Source of the DNA: DATDRM01 sp035291705
GTDB lineage: Bacteria > Chloroflexota > Anaerolineae > Anaerolineales > UBA4823
DNA: 18,891 nt
Assembly (NCBI GenBank): GCA_035291705.1
Contig: DATDRM010000152.1
Coordinates: forward strand, 1 to 18,891
Direction of reading: 5' to 3'
Of the stretch, positions 1 through 6,999 are shown piece by piece. Every line of letters begins with the position of its first letter. Positions within the stretch are counted from its first letter, which is position 1. A program made the position numbers and the translations under genes. The notes below the pieces were generated by a model. That model made no database searches, had not been told where the DNA came from, and was given only the letters and a program-made list of their open reading frames with translations.

Positions 1-260
1 AATCCGTGGAACAATTGAGTCCAGAATAGCTCAAAAGCTAGATTAAACACCTCCATTTCTTCCGCCTTGTGCACCAGGAAACATCGCGTAGCATGATAAA
101 AATCATCTTTCCGCGCCAGTTCGATCCAGCTCAAGGCTTCACCCAGTTCATAGATTTGCTGGCTGCTAACTCCTACGCCCAACTTGCGAAGTAACCTTCC
201 AAAGTGCAACAGGTTTGCGAGCAGGTGCCCGCGAATGGAAGAATAATTATCAGCTTGCAT
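1..260 (-). CDS. coxE: CoxE-like VWA-family protein, N-terminal part (cut by window edge)
   Basis: Only the first 86 residues are inside the window. They begin MQADNYSSIRGHLL and contain FGRLLRKLGV, then ARKDDFYHATRCFLV and a stretch ending AFELFWTQ. This is the pattern of the N-terminal helical part of CoxE-type proteins, which carry a von Willebrand factor A domain further on; that domain would lie beyond the left edge. In carboxidotrophs CoxE works with the AAA+ protein CoxD in maturing the molybdenum active site. The ATG start overlaps the end of the upstream moxR/coxD gene by 11 bases, so the two are probably translationally coupled. The MoxR-CoxE pairing supports the call. The VWA domain and its metal-binding MIDAS motif cannot be checked here. 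Confidence 0.75.
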   Translation of the reverse strand, partial: MQADNYSSIRGHLLANLLHFGRLLRKLGVGVSSQQIYELGEALSWIELARKDDFYHATRCFLVHKAEEMEVFNLAFELFWTQLFHG

Positions 261-1143
261 GAACCTGTGTAGCTAACCGTTGAGCCATAGCCCCCTGGAC
301 TCGTAATACATCATCCTGATATTTAAGCAAAACCCCCAGAGTTTCGTCGATCACCTGTGCAGTGAGCTCTTGTTGATCCATGGCGAGCAAAGCTCGCGCC
401 CAGTCCAGGGTTTCAGCTATGCCGGGTGGCTTAAACAACTCAACCTGACGTAACTGTTGCACCGCAGAGACGATCTGGTGGGATAATTGGTCCGCTATCC
501 CCGGCACCTTCAGATTGAGGATTTGATACTCTATCTCGAAACTGGGGTAATCGATCCACTGGTAAAGGCAGCGCCGTTTAAGCGCGTCATGCACCTCTCT
601 CGTCCGGTTAGAGGTGATCACAACGACTGGCGGTTTCAGCGCGTGAATCGTGCCGATCTCTGGAATGGTGATTTGGAAGTCAGAAAGGATCTCCAGCAAG
701 AAGCTTTCAAACTCTTCATCCGCCCGGTCGATCTCGTCTATTAACAAAACCGGGACCTGGCCATTGGGTTGATCAATCGCCTGTAATAATGGACGGGCTA
801 ATAGAAACTCGCGGCTATAAATATCGTGCTCCATCTCAGCCCGCGAGGCCGAGGTCGCTTCAAGCAAGCGTAAATGCAGGATCTGGCGAGAATAGTCCCA
901 CTCGTAAACAGCGTTGTGCACGTCCAACCCCTCATAGCATTGCAAGCGGATGAGCCGCGTTCCCAACACACTCGCCAGGACCTTGCCGACTTCTGTCTTG
1001 CCGACACCCGCTTCGCCCTCCAAAAAAAGAGGTTTTCCAAGTTTGAGAGCCAGGAAAACAATCGTCGCCAGTCCACGGTTGGCGATATAGGAATGTTCAA
1101 ATAAAGCCTGTTGTACGCCTTCGATCGATTCAAGCCTGTCCAA
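250..1143 (-). CDS. coxD: MoxR/CoxD-family AAA+ ATPase
   Basis: A 297-residue MoxR-type AAA+ ATPase. Walker A GEAGVGKT is at residues 43-50, and Walker B with the hydrophobic run ending LLIDEID is near 132-139. Sensor-1 asparagine is in VVITSNR near 179, followed by the arginine-rich DALKRRCLY near 187-194. CoxD of Oligotropha, the best-studied relative, is a chaperone-like ATPase needed to build the CO dehydrogenase active site. Here the gene sits between xdhC and coxE in the same operon, so a maturation role for the molybdenum hydroxylase is the natural inference. The start is TTG: a stop codon lies directly before it in frame, so no earlier start is possible. A GGAAAGGAA stretch lies about 8 bases upstream, inside xdhC. 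The gene overlaps xdhC by 14 bases. Confidence 0.9.
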   Translation of the reverse strand: MDRLESIEGVQQALFEHSYIANRGLATIVFLALKLGKPLFLEGEAGVGKTEVGKVLASVLGTRLIRLQCYEGLDVHNAVYEWDYSRQILHLRLLEATSASRAEMEHDIYSREFLLARPLLQAIDQPNGQVPVLLIDEIDRADEEFESFLLEILSDFQITIPEIGTIHALKPPVVVITSNRTREVHDALKRRCLYQWIDYPSFEIEYQILNLKVPGIADQLSHQIVSAVQQLRQVELFKPPGIAETLDWARALLAMDQQELTAQVIDETLGVLLKYQDDVLRVQGAMAQRLATQVHAS

Positions 1144-2179
1144 CTACTGCCTTGTTCCTTTCCTGGATAATTTCAGCCATTATGCTCACTGCTATCTCTC
1201 CGGGTAATCGCCCTCCTAAATCGAGCCCGATCGGCGCGTGCAGGCGTGCGATCTGCTCATCCAAAAATCCGGCCTTACGCAGGCGCTCGATGCGTTTGTT
1301 GTTCGTCCGGCGACTCCCCAGCGCTCCTATATAGCGCGCCTCGCTCCGCAACGCAATTTGAATTGCAGGATCGTCCAGCTTCGGATCATGTGTGAGTACG
1401 ACAACATAGGCAGATCGATCGAGGACCAATCTCGGCAAAACCTCCTGAGGCCAATCCTGGAGCAGACTATTTACAAAGGGAAATCGTTCTTGGGTTGCGA
1501 AGGCTTTGCGTGGATCGATGAGGATCGTATCAAACCCAACAGTATGAGCGATGGATACCAATGCCTCAGCCAGGTGTACTGCGCCAATGATGACCAGGCG
1601 CGGAGGAAGTGGATACACTTCAACAAAAAGAGATGTACCATCCTGCAGGTCAAAAACACTACTGGTCTCTTTTCCCAGAAACTCAACAGCCGCCCTGGTA
1701 ATCTGGTCATTTTGGCCCGGAATATCCAGATCGCCCTCCGTCCGGTCATCAGGGAAAACGAGCAGCTTGCGATTCATTATCTCAGGAATCCCATGCAAAA
1801 CACTCACGACTGCCATGGGATGGCGCGCCCTAAGATGACTCTTGAGCGCGGTGTAGATCCCCTCTAAGGCAGATGAAGGTTCCACAAAAACCTGAATCGT
1901 TCCACCGCAGGCCAATCCGACTTGCCACGCTTCTTCATCAGCAACCCCAAAAGTCAATAAACGAGGTTTTCCCGAAGCCAGGACTGTTCTGCCTTCTTCG
2001 ATCACCGACCCCTCGACGCAGCCTGCGCTAACTGATCCAGCAATCCCGCCCCTGAGCGAGGCGATCATTTTTGATCCAATCGGACGCGGCGCTGAACCCC
2101 AGGTGTTAACCACCGTGGCGACAGCAAATTCTTCGTTCTTCTCACGCCAATTATCTAGTGTGTCGATAACATCTCTCAT
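1130..2179 (-). CDS. xdhC: XdhC/CoxF-family molybdenum hydroxylase maturation protein
   Basis: A 349-residue XdhC/CoxI family protein. The N-terminal domain has GSAPRPIGSKM (28-38), GGIAGSVSAGCVEG (44-57) and CGGTIQVFVEP (91-101). The C-terminal Rossmann-like domain starts near residue 194 with LVIIGAVHLAEAL, and an ALGSRRTNNKR segment follows later. XdhC proteins bind molybdenum cofactor, promote its sulfuration and hand it to xanthine dehydrogenase-type apoenzymes. The second glycine of the Rossmann motif is valine (GAVHLA), which I believe is common in Cox-linked members. GAGGG lies about 6 bases before the ATG. The gene follows the EthD-like gene after a gap holding a strong inverted repeat and overlaps moxR/coxD at its end. 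Its place beside a hydroxylase and CoxD/CoxE makes this role secure; the exact client is inferred from context. Confidence 0.9.
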   Translation of the reverse strand: MRDVIDTLDNWREKNEEFAVATVVNTWGSAPRPIGSKMIASLRGGIAGSVSAGCVEGSVIEEGRTVLASGKPRLLTFGVADEEAWQVGLACGGTIQVFVEPSSALEGIYTALKSHLRARHPMAVVSVLHGIPEIMNRKLLVFPDDRTEGDLDIPGQNDQITRAAVEFLGKETSSVFDLQDGTSLFVEVYPLPPRLVIIGAVHLAEALVSIAHTVGFDTILIDPRKAFATQERFPFVNSLLQDWPQEVLPRLVLDRSAYVVVLTHDPKLDDPAIQIALRSEARYIGALGSRRTNNKRIERLRKAGFLDEQIARLHAPIGLDLGGRLPGEIAVSIMAEIIQERNKAVVGQA

Positions 2180-2215
2180 CAGAAACCCTCATAGATCAAA
2201 TACCAATAAATCAAT

Positions 2216-2243
2216 GGGGTAGCCCAATTTGTTCAGCTACCCC
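2216..2243 (-). repeat. Inverted repeat between ethD-like gene and xdhC (possible attenuator or processing hairpin)
   Basis: Perfect 8-base arms GGGGTAGC (2216-2223) and GCTACCCC (2236-2243) flank a 12-base loop. On the transcribed minus strand the hairpin lies in the 78-base gap after the EthD-like stop, about 36 bases before the xdhC start. The following sequence ATTGATTTATT is only mildly T-rich and has no clean U-tract. It is therefore a weak candidate for an intrinsic terminator, and partial attenuation or an mRNA stability or processing element fits as well. Nothing else is seen in this gap. Confidence 0.55.
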
Positions 2244-2257
2244 CAGGTCAATTTATT

Positions 2258-2569
2258 CTACTCGATTATAATTTTTTCCTCTGTGAGAAGATGCACCCTG
2301 GAGACACAATGCAGAGCAGCATCTTCTGCTGCTGCTTTCCCTTCCGGAGTGGCGAAAGCCGCTAAACGTGCATCGTTATCATCAAACCAGAATTCTGAGA
2401 TTGCATGATATGGCAAATCAGGATTGTCTTCGAGGATTACGCTCATACGGTAATGCCGGATGCCAGGAAGTTTTCTACCCAGAGGCGGGTGTTCATCCAG
2501 CGCCCAGTTACGGAAAGCCTCAAAAGTTATGTCTTCTTTGCGTTTGAGCAGCGAAACGACCTTAAGCAT
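2258..2569 (-). CDS. EthD-like small dimeric alpha/beta-barrel protein
   Basis: A 103-residue protein with the EthD family pattern. It opens with LKVVSLLKRKEDITFEAFRN, followed by a W..EH.PL segment, then LPGIRHYRMSVIL and a late FATPEGKAAAEDA stretch. EthD proteins have the ferredoxin-like dimeric alpha-beta barrel fold. Members are found with ether-degrading P450s and as small helper enzymes or cyclases in catabolic clusters, often with unproven activity. The ATG is preceded by GAGGTAA at good spacing. The gene sits inside the hydroxylase operon, between the molybdopterin C-terminal subunit (42-base gap) and xdhC. This suggests a step in the same pathway or product handling, but the sequence does not say which. 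Family call fairly sure; function unknown. Confidence 0.8.
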   Translation of the reverse strand: MLKVVSLLKRKEDITFEAFRNWALDEHPPLGRKLPGIRHYRMSVILEDNPDLPYHAISEFWFDDNDARLAAFATPEGKAAAEDAALHCVSRVHLLTEEKIIIE

Positions 2570-2611
2570 AAAATTACCTCGCTTGATAAAACTTAATCCC
2601 TGACACGCAGG

Positions 2612-3610
2612 TTAAGCTTTTCCTTCCAACGCGCGCAGGATTTTCTCAGGGGTGATCGGTATCTCCGTCAAACGTATCCCAATCGCATTTGTGATGGCAT
2701 TAACGATCGCTGGGATAGGCGAATTTGCAGTCATTTCGCCAACGCCTTTCACACCATAAGGACCGTTTACAGACGGATATTCTAACACGACGCACTCAAT
2801 TTCCGGTAATTCCAGAGGGCCAGGTAGCAGGTACTCGCTGAAACTTCCCGGCATGTGATCGATCTCTGGATAATATGGGTAGGTCGTCTCGTAGAGCGCA
2901 TGTGCCATACCCATCACCGATCCACCTCGAATCTGTCCTTCTACCAGTGCTGGATTGACGATTCGGCCGATCTCATAGGCGCTCTTCAGGTTCAACACCG
3001 TCACTTCCCCCGTCTCGGTATCCACTTCAACCTCGGCAACTGTGCAGGCGTGTGCTTCGGTCGAGTCTGGATCCATTTTTCCAGTCTCGGGATCGACTTC
3101 ACTCTTCGGTTTCATATACATGCCGCGCCCCGAGATAGTCTTCCCATACTTAAAATGCGCAGCTAGGGCGACGTCGATCACCCCGATCGAACGTTCTGGT
3201 GAACCTTTGACGTGGATCTTTCCCTGCCCGTCTGTTTCAAGATCATCCGGGCTGGCCTCAAGCTCATCCGCAGCAACCTCTAATAATACCTTGCGCGCTT
3301 CCTGGGCAGCTTTCACCACCGCGTTTCCTACCCGGTGCGTGGCGCGACTGGCGAAGGTGCCCATACAATGCGGGCCAGTGTCGGTATCGGCCGTATCGAT
3401 CAGAACCGTCTCAAACGGTACACCCAGCGCCTCCGCCCCGATCTGCGCGATCACCGTCTTCAGGCCTTGGCCTAAATCGGTGCTCGATAAGGATATGACA
3501 AAATTGCCGGTTGTAGTTGCGTGGATCAGTGCTTGCGATGGGTCCCCGCCCAGGTTCATCCCAGTCGGGTAATTGACTGCGGCAATACCAACTCCTCTTA
3601 GTTTAGCCAT
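2612..3610 (-). CDS. Molybdenum hydroxylase, molybdopterin-binding subunit, C-terminal half (NdhM-like)
   Basis: A 332-residue protein matching the second molybdopterin domain of the xanthine dehydrogenase/aldehyde oxidase family. It shows STDLGQGLKTVIAQIGAEAL near 43-62 (cofactor binding), MGTFASRATHRVGNAV near 83-98, NPALVEGQIRGG near 220, and GVKGVGEMTA, whose E292 matches the family's catalytic glutamate. It lacks the first Moco domain, which is made by the gene just upstream. The ATG lies one base after that gene's TGA, in another frame, with GGAAGG five bases upstream. It therefore looks like a properly initiated separate subunit, not a broken remnant. Length and split point resemble NdhM (about 330 residues) of Eubacterium barkeri nicotinate dehydrogenase. 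Substrate unknown. Confidence 0.9.
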   Translation of the reverse strand: MAKLRGVGIAAVNYPTGMNLGGDPSQALIHATTTGNFVISLSSTDLGQGLKTVIAQIGAEALGVPFETVLIDTADTDTGPHCMGTFASRATHRVGNAVVKAAQEARKVLLEVAADELEASPDDLETDGQGKIHVKGSPERSIGVIDVALAAHFKYGKTISGRGMYMKPKSEVDPETGKMDPDSTEAHACTVAEVEVDTETGEVTVLNLKSAYEIGRIVNPALVEGQIRGGSVMGMAHALYETTYPYYPEIDHMPGSFSEYLLPGPLELPEIECVVLEYPSVNGPYGVKGVGEMTANSPIPAIVNAITNAIGIRLTEIPITPEKILRALEGKA

Positions 3611-3611
3611 A

Positions 3612-4949
3612 TCAGCCTTCCTTCCTATCCCAAGAGCTCATTTTCTTGAATTCCTCCGGCAATTCATGCCCGACCAGTTTAGCGGCCGCCTGCATCACCT
3701 CAATTAAGGTGGCATCTTCCACCACTTTTTGGTGTGGCTTCATGTCGCCATTGCGATAAGCGTTAATAAACCGGATCGCCCAGGGATCTATCCCGACTAC
3801 CTCAGCGATTTTGTCCATTTGCACTTCAATGGCGAACGAGGCAGGAGTTACCCCAAAGCCACGCATGGCGCTCCCTGGCTGGCGGTTGGTATATACACAA
3901 TGCGCATCGATCCAAACGTTGGGAATGCGATAAGGGCCGGCTATATTGGCAGCATGCTTTGTAACGGCGTAGGGTGTATGCCGGTTATAGGCACCAGCAT
4001 CAGAGTAGGACGTGACTTTCCGGGCGACAATCCGGCCATCTTTCGTAACCCCGTCCTTAAAGTACATTCGCCAGGCGCTGCGCGATGAGGAAACCCGCAT
4101 CTCCTCTTCGCGTGTAAACACATACTTTATCGGGCGATTGGTCTTAATTGCCGCCAATGTAGCGATTGGCTCGACGATCACATCCACCTTACCACCAAAT
4201 CCTCCACCCACCGTACCGCCCACAAAGTGCAATTTCTGGAACGGGATTTGCAGGATCAGGGCGGTATTATCCAGGGTGAAGAACAACGCCTGCGTATTTG
4301 TATAGACTGTGATGCGTCCATCTGGTTCAGGTTTTGCCACACACCCGGTCGTCTCGCTTGGTGCGTGCTCTATCGGGCTGGTCTGGTAACGTCCCTCAAC
4401 AATGTAATCGGCTTCTGCAAATCCTTTCTCCACATCACCAAATCGCACCCGGCGGCAGTGGTGACCTTCGTAGATAAAATAATTCGTGCCCCAATCCTTG
4501 AGGATCGGTGCCCCAGGCTTCAAAGCCTCTTCCACATCGAATACAGCCGGCAGCTCTTCAAGGTTGAGTTTGACTTTCGAGACTGCCTCCATCGCAGCTT
4601 CTCCAGTCTCAGCCACGATTGCGGCGATCTGTTCCCCTTTGTACAACACTTTATCCTGTGCCAGGACAGGCTCCTCGTCAGGGCCTACGCCGATCAGGCA
4701 GAGAATAGTGTAGACGTTCTTCGGGACATCCCTATAGGTGAAGGCACGTACGAAACCTGGCACCTTCTCTGCTTGTGAGAAGTCGATGCTTTTAATTAGC
4801 GCGTGGGGAACCGGACTGCGCACCATTTTAAGGTGCAGCATATCTCGAAATTGGATATCGTCAATATATGTCGTTTTACCCGTTACATGACCCATCCCAT
4901 CCCGCCGGGGCACAGATTGACCGACAACTTTCAGGGTTTCTTCTAACAT
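3612..4949 (-). CDS. Molybdenum hydroxylase, molybdopterin-binding subunit, N-terminal half (NdhL-like)
   Basis: A 445-residue protein covering the aldehyde oxidase/xanthine dehydrogenase a/b hammerhead domain (about 15-145) and the first molybdopterin domain. It has IEHAPSETTG near 193-202, GGGFGGK at 248-254 and PGSAMRGFG at 358-366. The AMRGFG loop occupies the place of AYRCSFR in form I CO dehydrogenase, so a copper-molybdenum CO dehydrogenase is unlikely; a hydroxylase of an organic substrate fits. The catalytic glutamate is in the following gene. An ATG 36 bases upstream would give 457 residues, but AAAGGAGGT (4957-4965) sits seven bases before the ATG at 4949, and MLEETLKVVG matches typical family starts, so I use 4949. 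Two-protein Moco subunits are known from E. barkeri nicotinate dehydrogenase (NdhL about 425 residues). Confidence 0.92.
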   Translation of the reverse strand: MLEETLKVVGQSVPRRDGMGHVTGKTTYIDDIQFRDMLHLKMVRSPVPHALIKSIDFSQAEKVPGFVRAFTYRDVPKNVYTILCLIGVGPDEEPVLAQDKVLYKGEQIAAIVAETGEAAMEAVSKVKLNLEELPAVFDVEEALKPGAPILKDWGTNYFIYEGHHCRRVRFGDVEKGFAEADYIVEGRYQTSPIEHAPSETTGCVAKPEPDGRITVYTNTQALFFTLDNTALILQIPFQKLHFVGGTVGGGFGGKVDVIVEPIATLAAIKTNRPIKYVFTREEEMRVSSSRSAWRMYFKDGVTKDGRIVARKVTSYSDAGAYNRHTPYAVTKHAANIAGPYRIPNVWIDAHCVYTNRQPGSAMRGFGVTPASFAIEVQMDKIAEVVGIDPWAIRFINAYRNGDMKPHQKVVEDATLIEVMQAAAKLVGHELPEEFKKMSSWDRKEG

Positions 4950-4956
4950 GGTCGCG

Positions 4957-4965
4957 ACCTCCTTT
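4957..4965 (-). promoter_or_regulatory. Ribosome binding site that fixes the start of the N-terminal Moco subunit
   Basis: AAAGGAGGT on the minus strand is a near-perfect Shine-Dalgarno sequence, seven bases before the ATG at 4947-4949. The longer reading frame from 4985 has no such site and would overlap the end of the iron-sulfur subunit gene. This decides for the shorter 445-residue product. Confidence 0.8.
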
Positions 4966-4968
4966 GTT

Positions 4969-5451
4969 CTATTTCCCGTGCCCATTCATGCGCTGGGCAG
5001 TTTCAAGCACAGCCTGGATAATCGGTTCGTAGCCTGTGCACCGGCAATAGTTCCCTGTTAAAGCTTCAACAATCACCTCCCGGCTTGGTTGAGGGTTATG
5101 ATCGAGCAGCGCTTTTGAAACCAACAGCATCCCAGGGGTACAGTAGCCGCATTGAATGGCGAACTTCTCAAAGAAAGTTTCTTGAAGTGGATGCAATTCT
5201 CCATCCTGGGCGAGTCCTTCCAGAGTCATGATCTCCTGGCCTTCGATATCCTCCACGGGTAACAAGCAAGACAGCATCGGTTCGCCATTTACTAAGACAG
5301 TACAGCTTCCACAACCGCCTTGCCGGCACCCGGCTTTCGTTGCGGTATAGCCGAGCTGTTCCCGCAGTAATGTCTGCAATGTCTCCAATGGTTTGACCAT
5401 GATCTCGGTCGGGCGTCCGTTAAGTGTGAAACTGACAATTTTTGATGGCAT
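4969..5451 (-). CDS. Molybdenum hydroxylase, [2Fe-2S] small subunit (CoxS/NdhS-like)
   Basis: A 160-residue iron-sulfur subunit of the xanthine dehydrogenase family. The N-terminal plant-ferredoxin-type cluster uses C42, C47, C50 and C62 (GCRQGGCGSC, then LSC). The C-terminal helical cluster uses C101, C104, C136 and C138 (CGYCTPGML and NYCRCTGYEP). All eight ligands are present. It passes electrons from the molybdenum centre to the FAD subunit. AGGAGG lies five bases before the ATG. The FAD subunit gene ends nine bases upstream, and the Moco N-terminal gene follows directly. The order FAD, Fe-S, Moco is that of coxMSL. Length is normal for the family. No twin-arginine or other export signal is visible, so the complex is presumably cytoplasmic. 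Confidence 0.96.
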   Translation of the reverse strand: MPSKIVSFTLNGRPTEIMVKPLETLQTLLREQLGYTATKAGCRQGGCGSCTVLVNGEPMLSCLLPVEDIEGQEIMTLEGLAQDGELHPLQETFFEKFAIQCGYCTPGMLLVSKALLDHNPQPSREVIVEALTGNYCRCTGYEPIIQAVLETAQRMNGHGK

Positions 5452-5460
5452 CTCATCCTC

Positions 5461-6291
5461 CTATGCGGCGATCTTTTCCAGGGCACGGCGGACAAAAATC
5501 CCGACCATTTTTTGCCGATACCACTCACTGGCAACCGCATCGGTGAAAGGCTCGCTCTCCTCCCTTGCGATTGTAGCCACAGCTTCCAGCGTAGGCGGGT
5601 CGAGTCTTGTTCCAATCAGTGCTTGTTCGGCTTTCCCGGCGCGGAAAGGGTGAGGCCCAACTGCGTTTAACGCCAATCGAGCATCGATCACTCTCTCTCC
5701 TTCGAATTGGACGTGGGCTGCAACCGTTACCACCGCTGGCGTATTGGCATGCCTGCGTCCGTATTTGAGATAAGTGGTAGTCCCCTTGGGTATCGGGACG
5801 AGGATTTCCGCAAGCAGCTCGCCAGGCACGAGCGCTGTCGTCATAAATCCTGTGTAGAAATCCGACAATGGAATAGTGCGCGCACCGCTTTTACTCACTA
5901 ACTTAATCTGAGCATCCAGGGCAAGCAGAGCGACCGCAAAATCGCCGGCTGGCGGTGGAGCAAACAGATTGCCTCCAACCGTCCCCATATTGCGGATTGC
6001 CCAACTACCGACATTTTGGGCAGCTTCTTGCAGTATGGGGATTTCCTGCTGATCTATCATTTGGGTAAGTGTGGTTGTGGCGCCGATCACCAGGCTTCCA
6101 TTCGATCGTCTGAGATAGTTAAGGCCAGCGCGGCGCAGTCCCATCACTTTTTCAGGGAGCGAAATCCCTTCGTTGATCAACGGCATGGCCAGCGTACCTC
6201 CTGCCATGACAAGCAATACCGGGCCATGCTCAGCCAATAAACCAGTTGCCTCACCAAGCGATTGAGGCTGATAATATACCTTTGCAGTCAC
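5461..6291 (-). CDS. Molybdenum hydroxylase, FAD-binding medium subunit (CoxM/NdhF-like)
   Basis: A 276-residue FAD subunit of the molybdopterin dehydrogenase family. AGGT at 30-33 and IRNMGTVGGNL at 99-109 are the two flavin-binding segments. YLKYGRRHANTPAVVTVAA is typical of the later part, and the C-terminal CO dehydrogenase flavoprotein domain ends with VRRALEKIAA. It takes electrons from the iron-sulfur subunit and gives them to an external acceptor that the sequence does not reveal. The start is GTG, with GGAGG seven bases before it. An ATG overlapping the GTG is out of frame. It follows the cyclase-family gene after a 15-base gap and precedes the Fe-S gene by nine bases, so co-expression is very likely. 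Confidence 0.95.
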   Translation of the reverse strand: MTAKVYYQPQSLGEATGLLAEHGPVLLVMAGGTLAMPLINEGISLPEKVMGLRRAGLNYLRRSNGSLVIGATTTLTQMIDQQEIPILQEAAQNVGSWAIRNMGTVGGNLFAPPPAGDFAVALLALDAQIKLVSKSGARTIPLSDFYTGFMTTALVPGELLAEILVPIPKGTTTYLKYGRRHANTPAVVTVAAHVQFEGERVIDARLALNAVGPHPFRAGKAEQALIGTRLDPPTLEAVATIAREESEPFTDAVASEWYRQKMVGIFVRRALEKIAA

Positions 6292-6306
6292 ATCAACACC
6301 TCCTGA

Positions 6307-6972
6307 CTAATCGAGCAGAGCAAAGAAACGGGCGGGAGATCCCTCTGCGCCGCGCATCTTGACAAATGGGGCAAAAAATCTGAAACGACGTCCTGTGGGT
6401 AAAATCGATAAATTGGTCATTTGTTGCATCAGGATCGCCCCGTTCTCAAGGATGATCTTATGAATTATGAAGTCTTCTGATGTAAAGTCCGGCAAACGGG
6501 CGCAATATTCACTAAAGCAGTCAAATCCAATTGCTTTAGCTCCTTGATCGATCAACCATTGTGCGGCTTCTGGCGAGCAATACGGCGATTCCATGTAGTA
6601 CATCGGAAAATTTCCCCAGTGTTTCTCAGTCCAATCTGTGCGCACCAGGACAATATCGCCTTTACGAATTTCCGGCGCATGCGATTCCAGGTCAGCAACA
6701 GAGATGGCATGGTTCGGTTCTGCAAAACTTAAATCGATAACCAGCGCATCACCGAAAACCCTCTCCAGGTCAACATCCACTGCTGTTTCTCCATCAGCCA
6801 TGACATGCCGTCCGAAATCAACATGCGAGCCGGTGTGCAGGAGCATTTCAACCTTACTCGCCTGCCAAAAGCCAGGGCCACGGTGATAGCTGGTCAACTT
6901 GAGTTGAAGATTTACCGATGGAGGGCTAAGAGTGTCTTCTCCGATGGGAACAGTTAAGTCGATTATCCGCAT
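6307..6972 (-). CDS. Cyclase-family metal-dependent hydrolase (kynurenine formamidase / isatin hydrolase superfamily)
   Basis: A 221-residue member of the 'cyclase' family. The metal-binding signature is HTGSHVDFGRH at residues 46-56 (H46, H50, D52, H56), with glycine replacing the usual proline of HxGTHxDxPxH. The start RIIDLTVPIGEDT and the segments DIVLVRTDW and GAKAIGFDCFS are also characteristic. Known members hydrolyse amide or lactam bonds (kynurenine formamidase, isatin hydrolase). Lying between coxG and coxM in the operon, it could act on the hydroxylase product, for example opening a lactam formed by hydroxylation next to a ring nitrogen; this is inference. AGGAGG lies about six bases before the ATG. 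Family call sure, substrate unknown. Confidence 0.88.
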   Translation of the reverse strand: MRIIDLTVPIGEDTLSPPSVNLQLKLTSYHRGPGFWQASKVEMLLHTGSHVDFGRHVMADGETAVDVDLERVFGDALVIDLSFAEPNHAISVADLESHAPEIRKGDIVLVRTDWTEKHWGNFPMYYMESPYCSPEAAQWLIDQGAKAIGFDCFSEYCARLPDFTSEDFIIHKIILENGAILMQQMTNLSILPTGRRFRFFAPFVKMRGAEGSPARFFALLD

Positions 6973-6999
6973 TTAAACCTCCTGAAGGGCCAGGATTGA

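Noticed and set aside
1238..1867. A 209-codon open frame on the plus strand
   Set aside because: It is antisense to xdhC, whose domain motifs are clear; the frame has no family resemblance and is a shadow.
2216..2243. Rho-independent terminator
   Set aside because: The stem is good but no run of T follows on the transcribed strand, and the downstream xdhC-moxR-coxE genes have no other visible promoter.
2612..4949. Identification as aerobic CO dehydrogenase large subunit (CoxL)
   Set aside because: The form I loop AYRCSFR is absent; the sequence has AMRGFG, and the chain is split in two, so only the broader hydroxylase family is supported.
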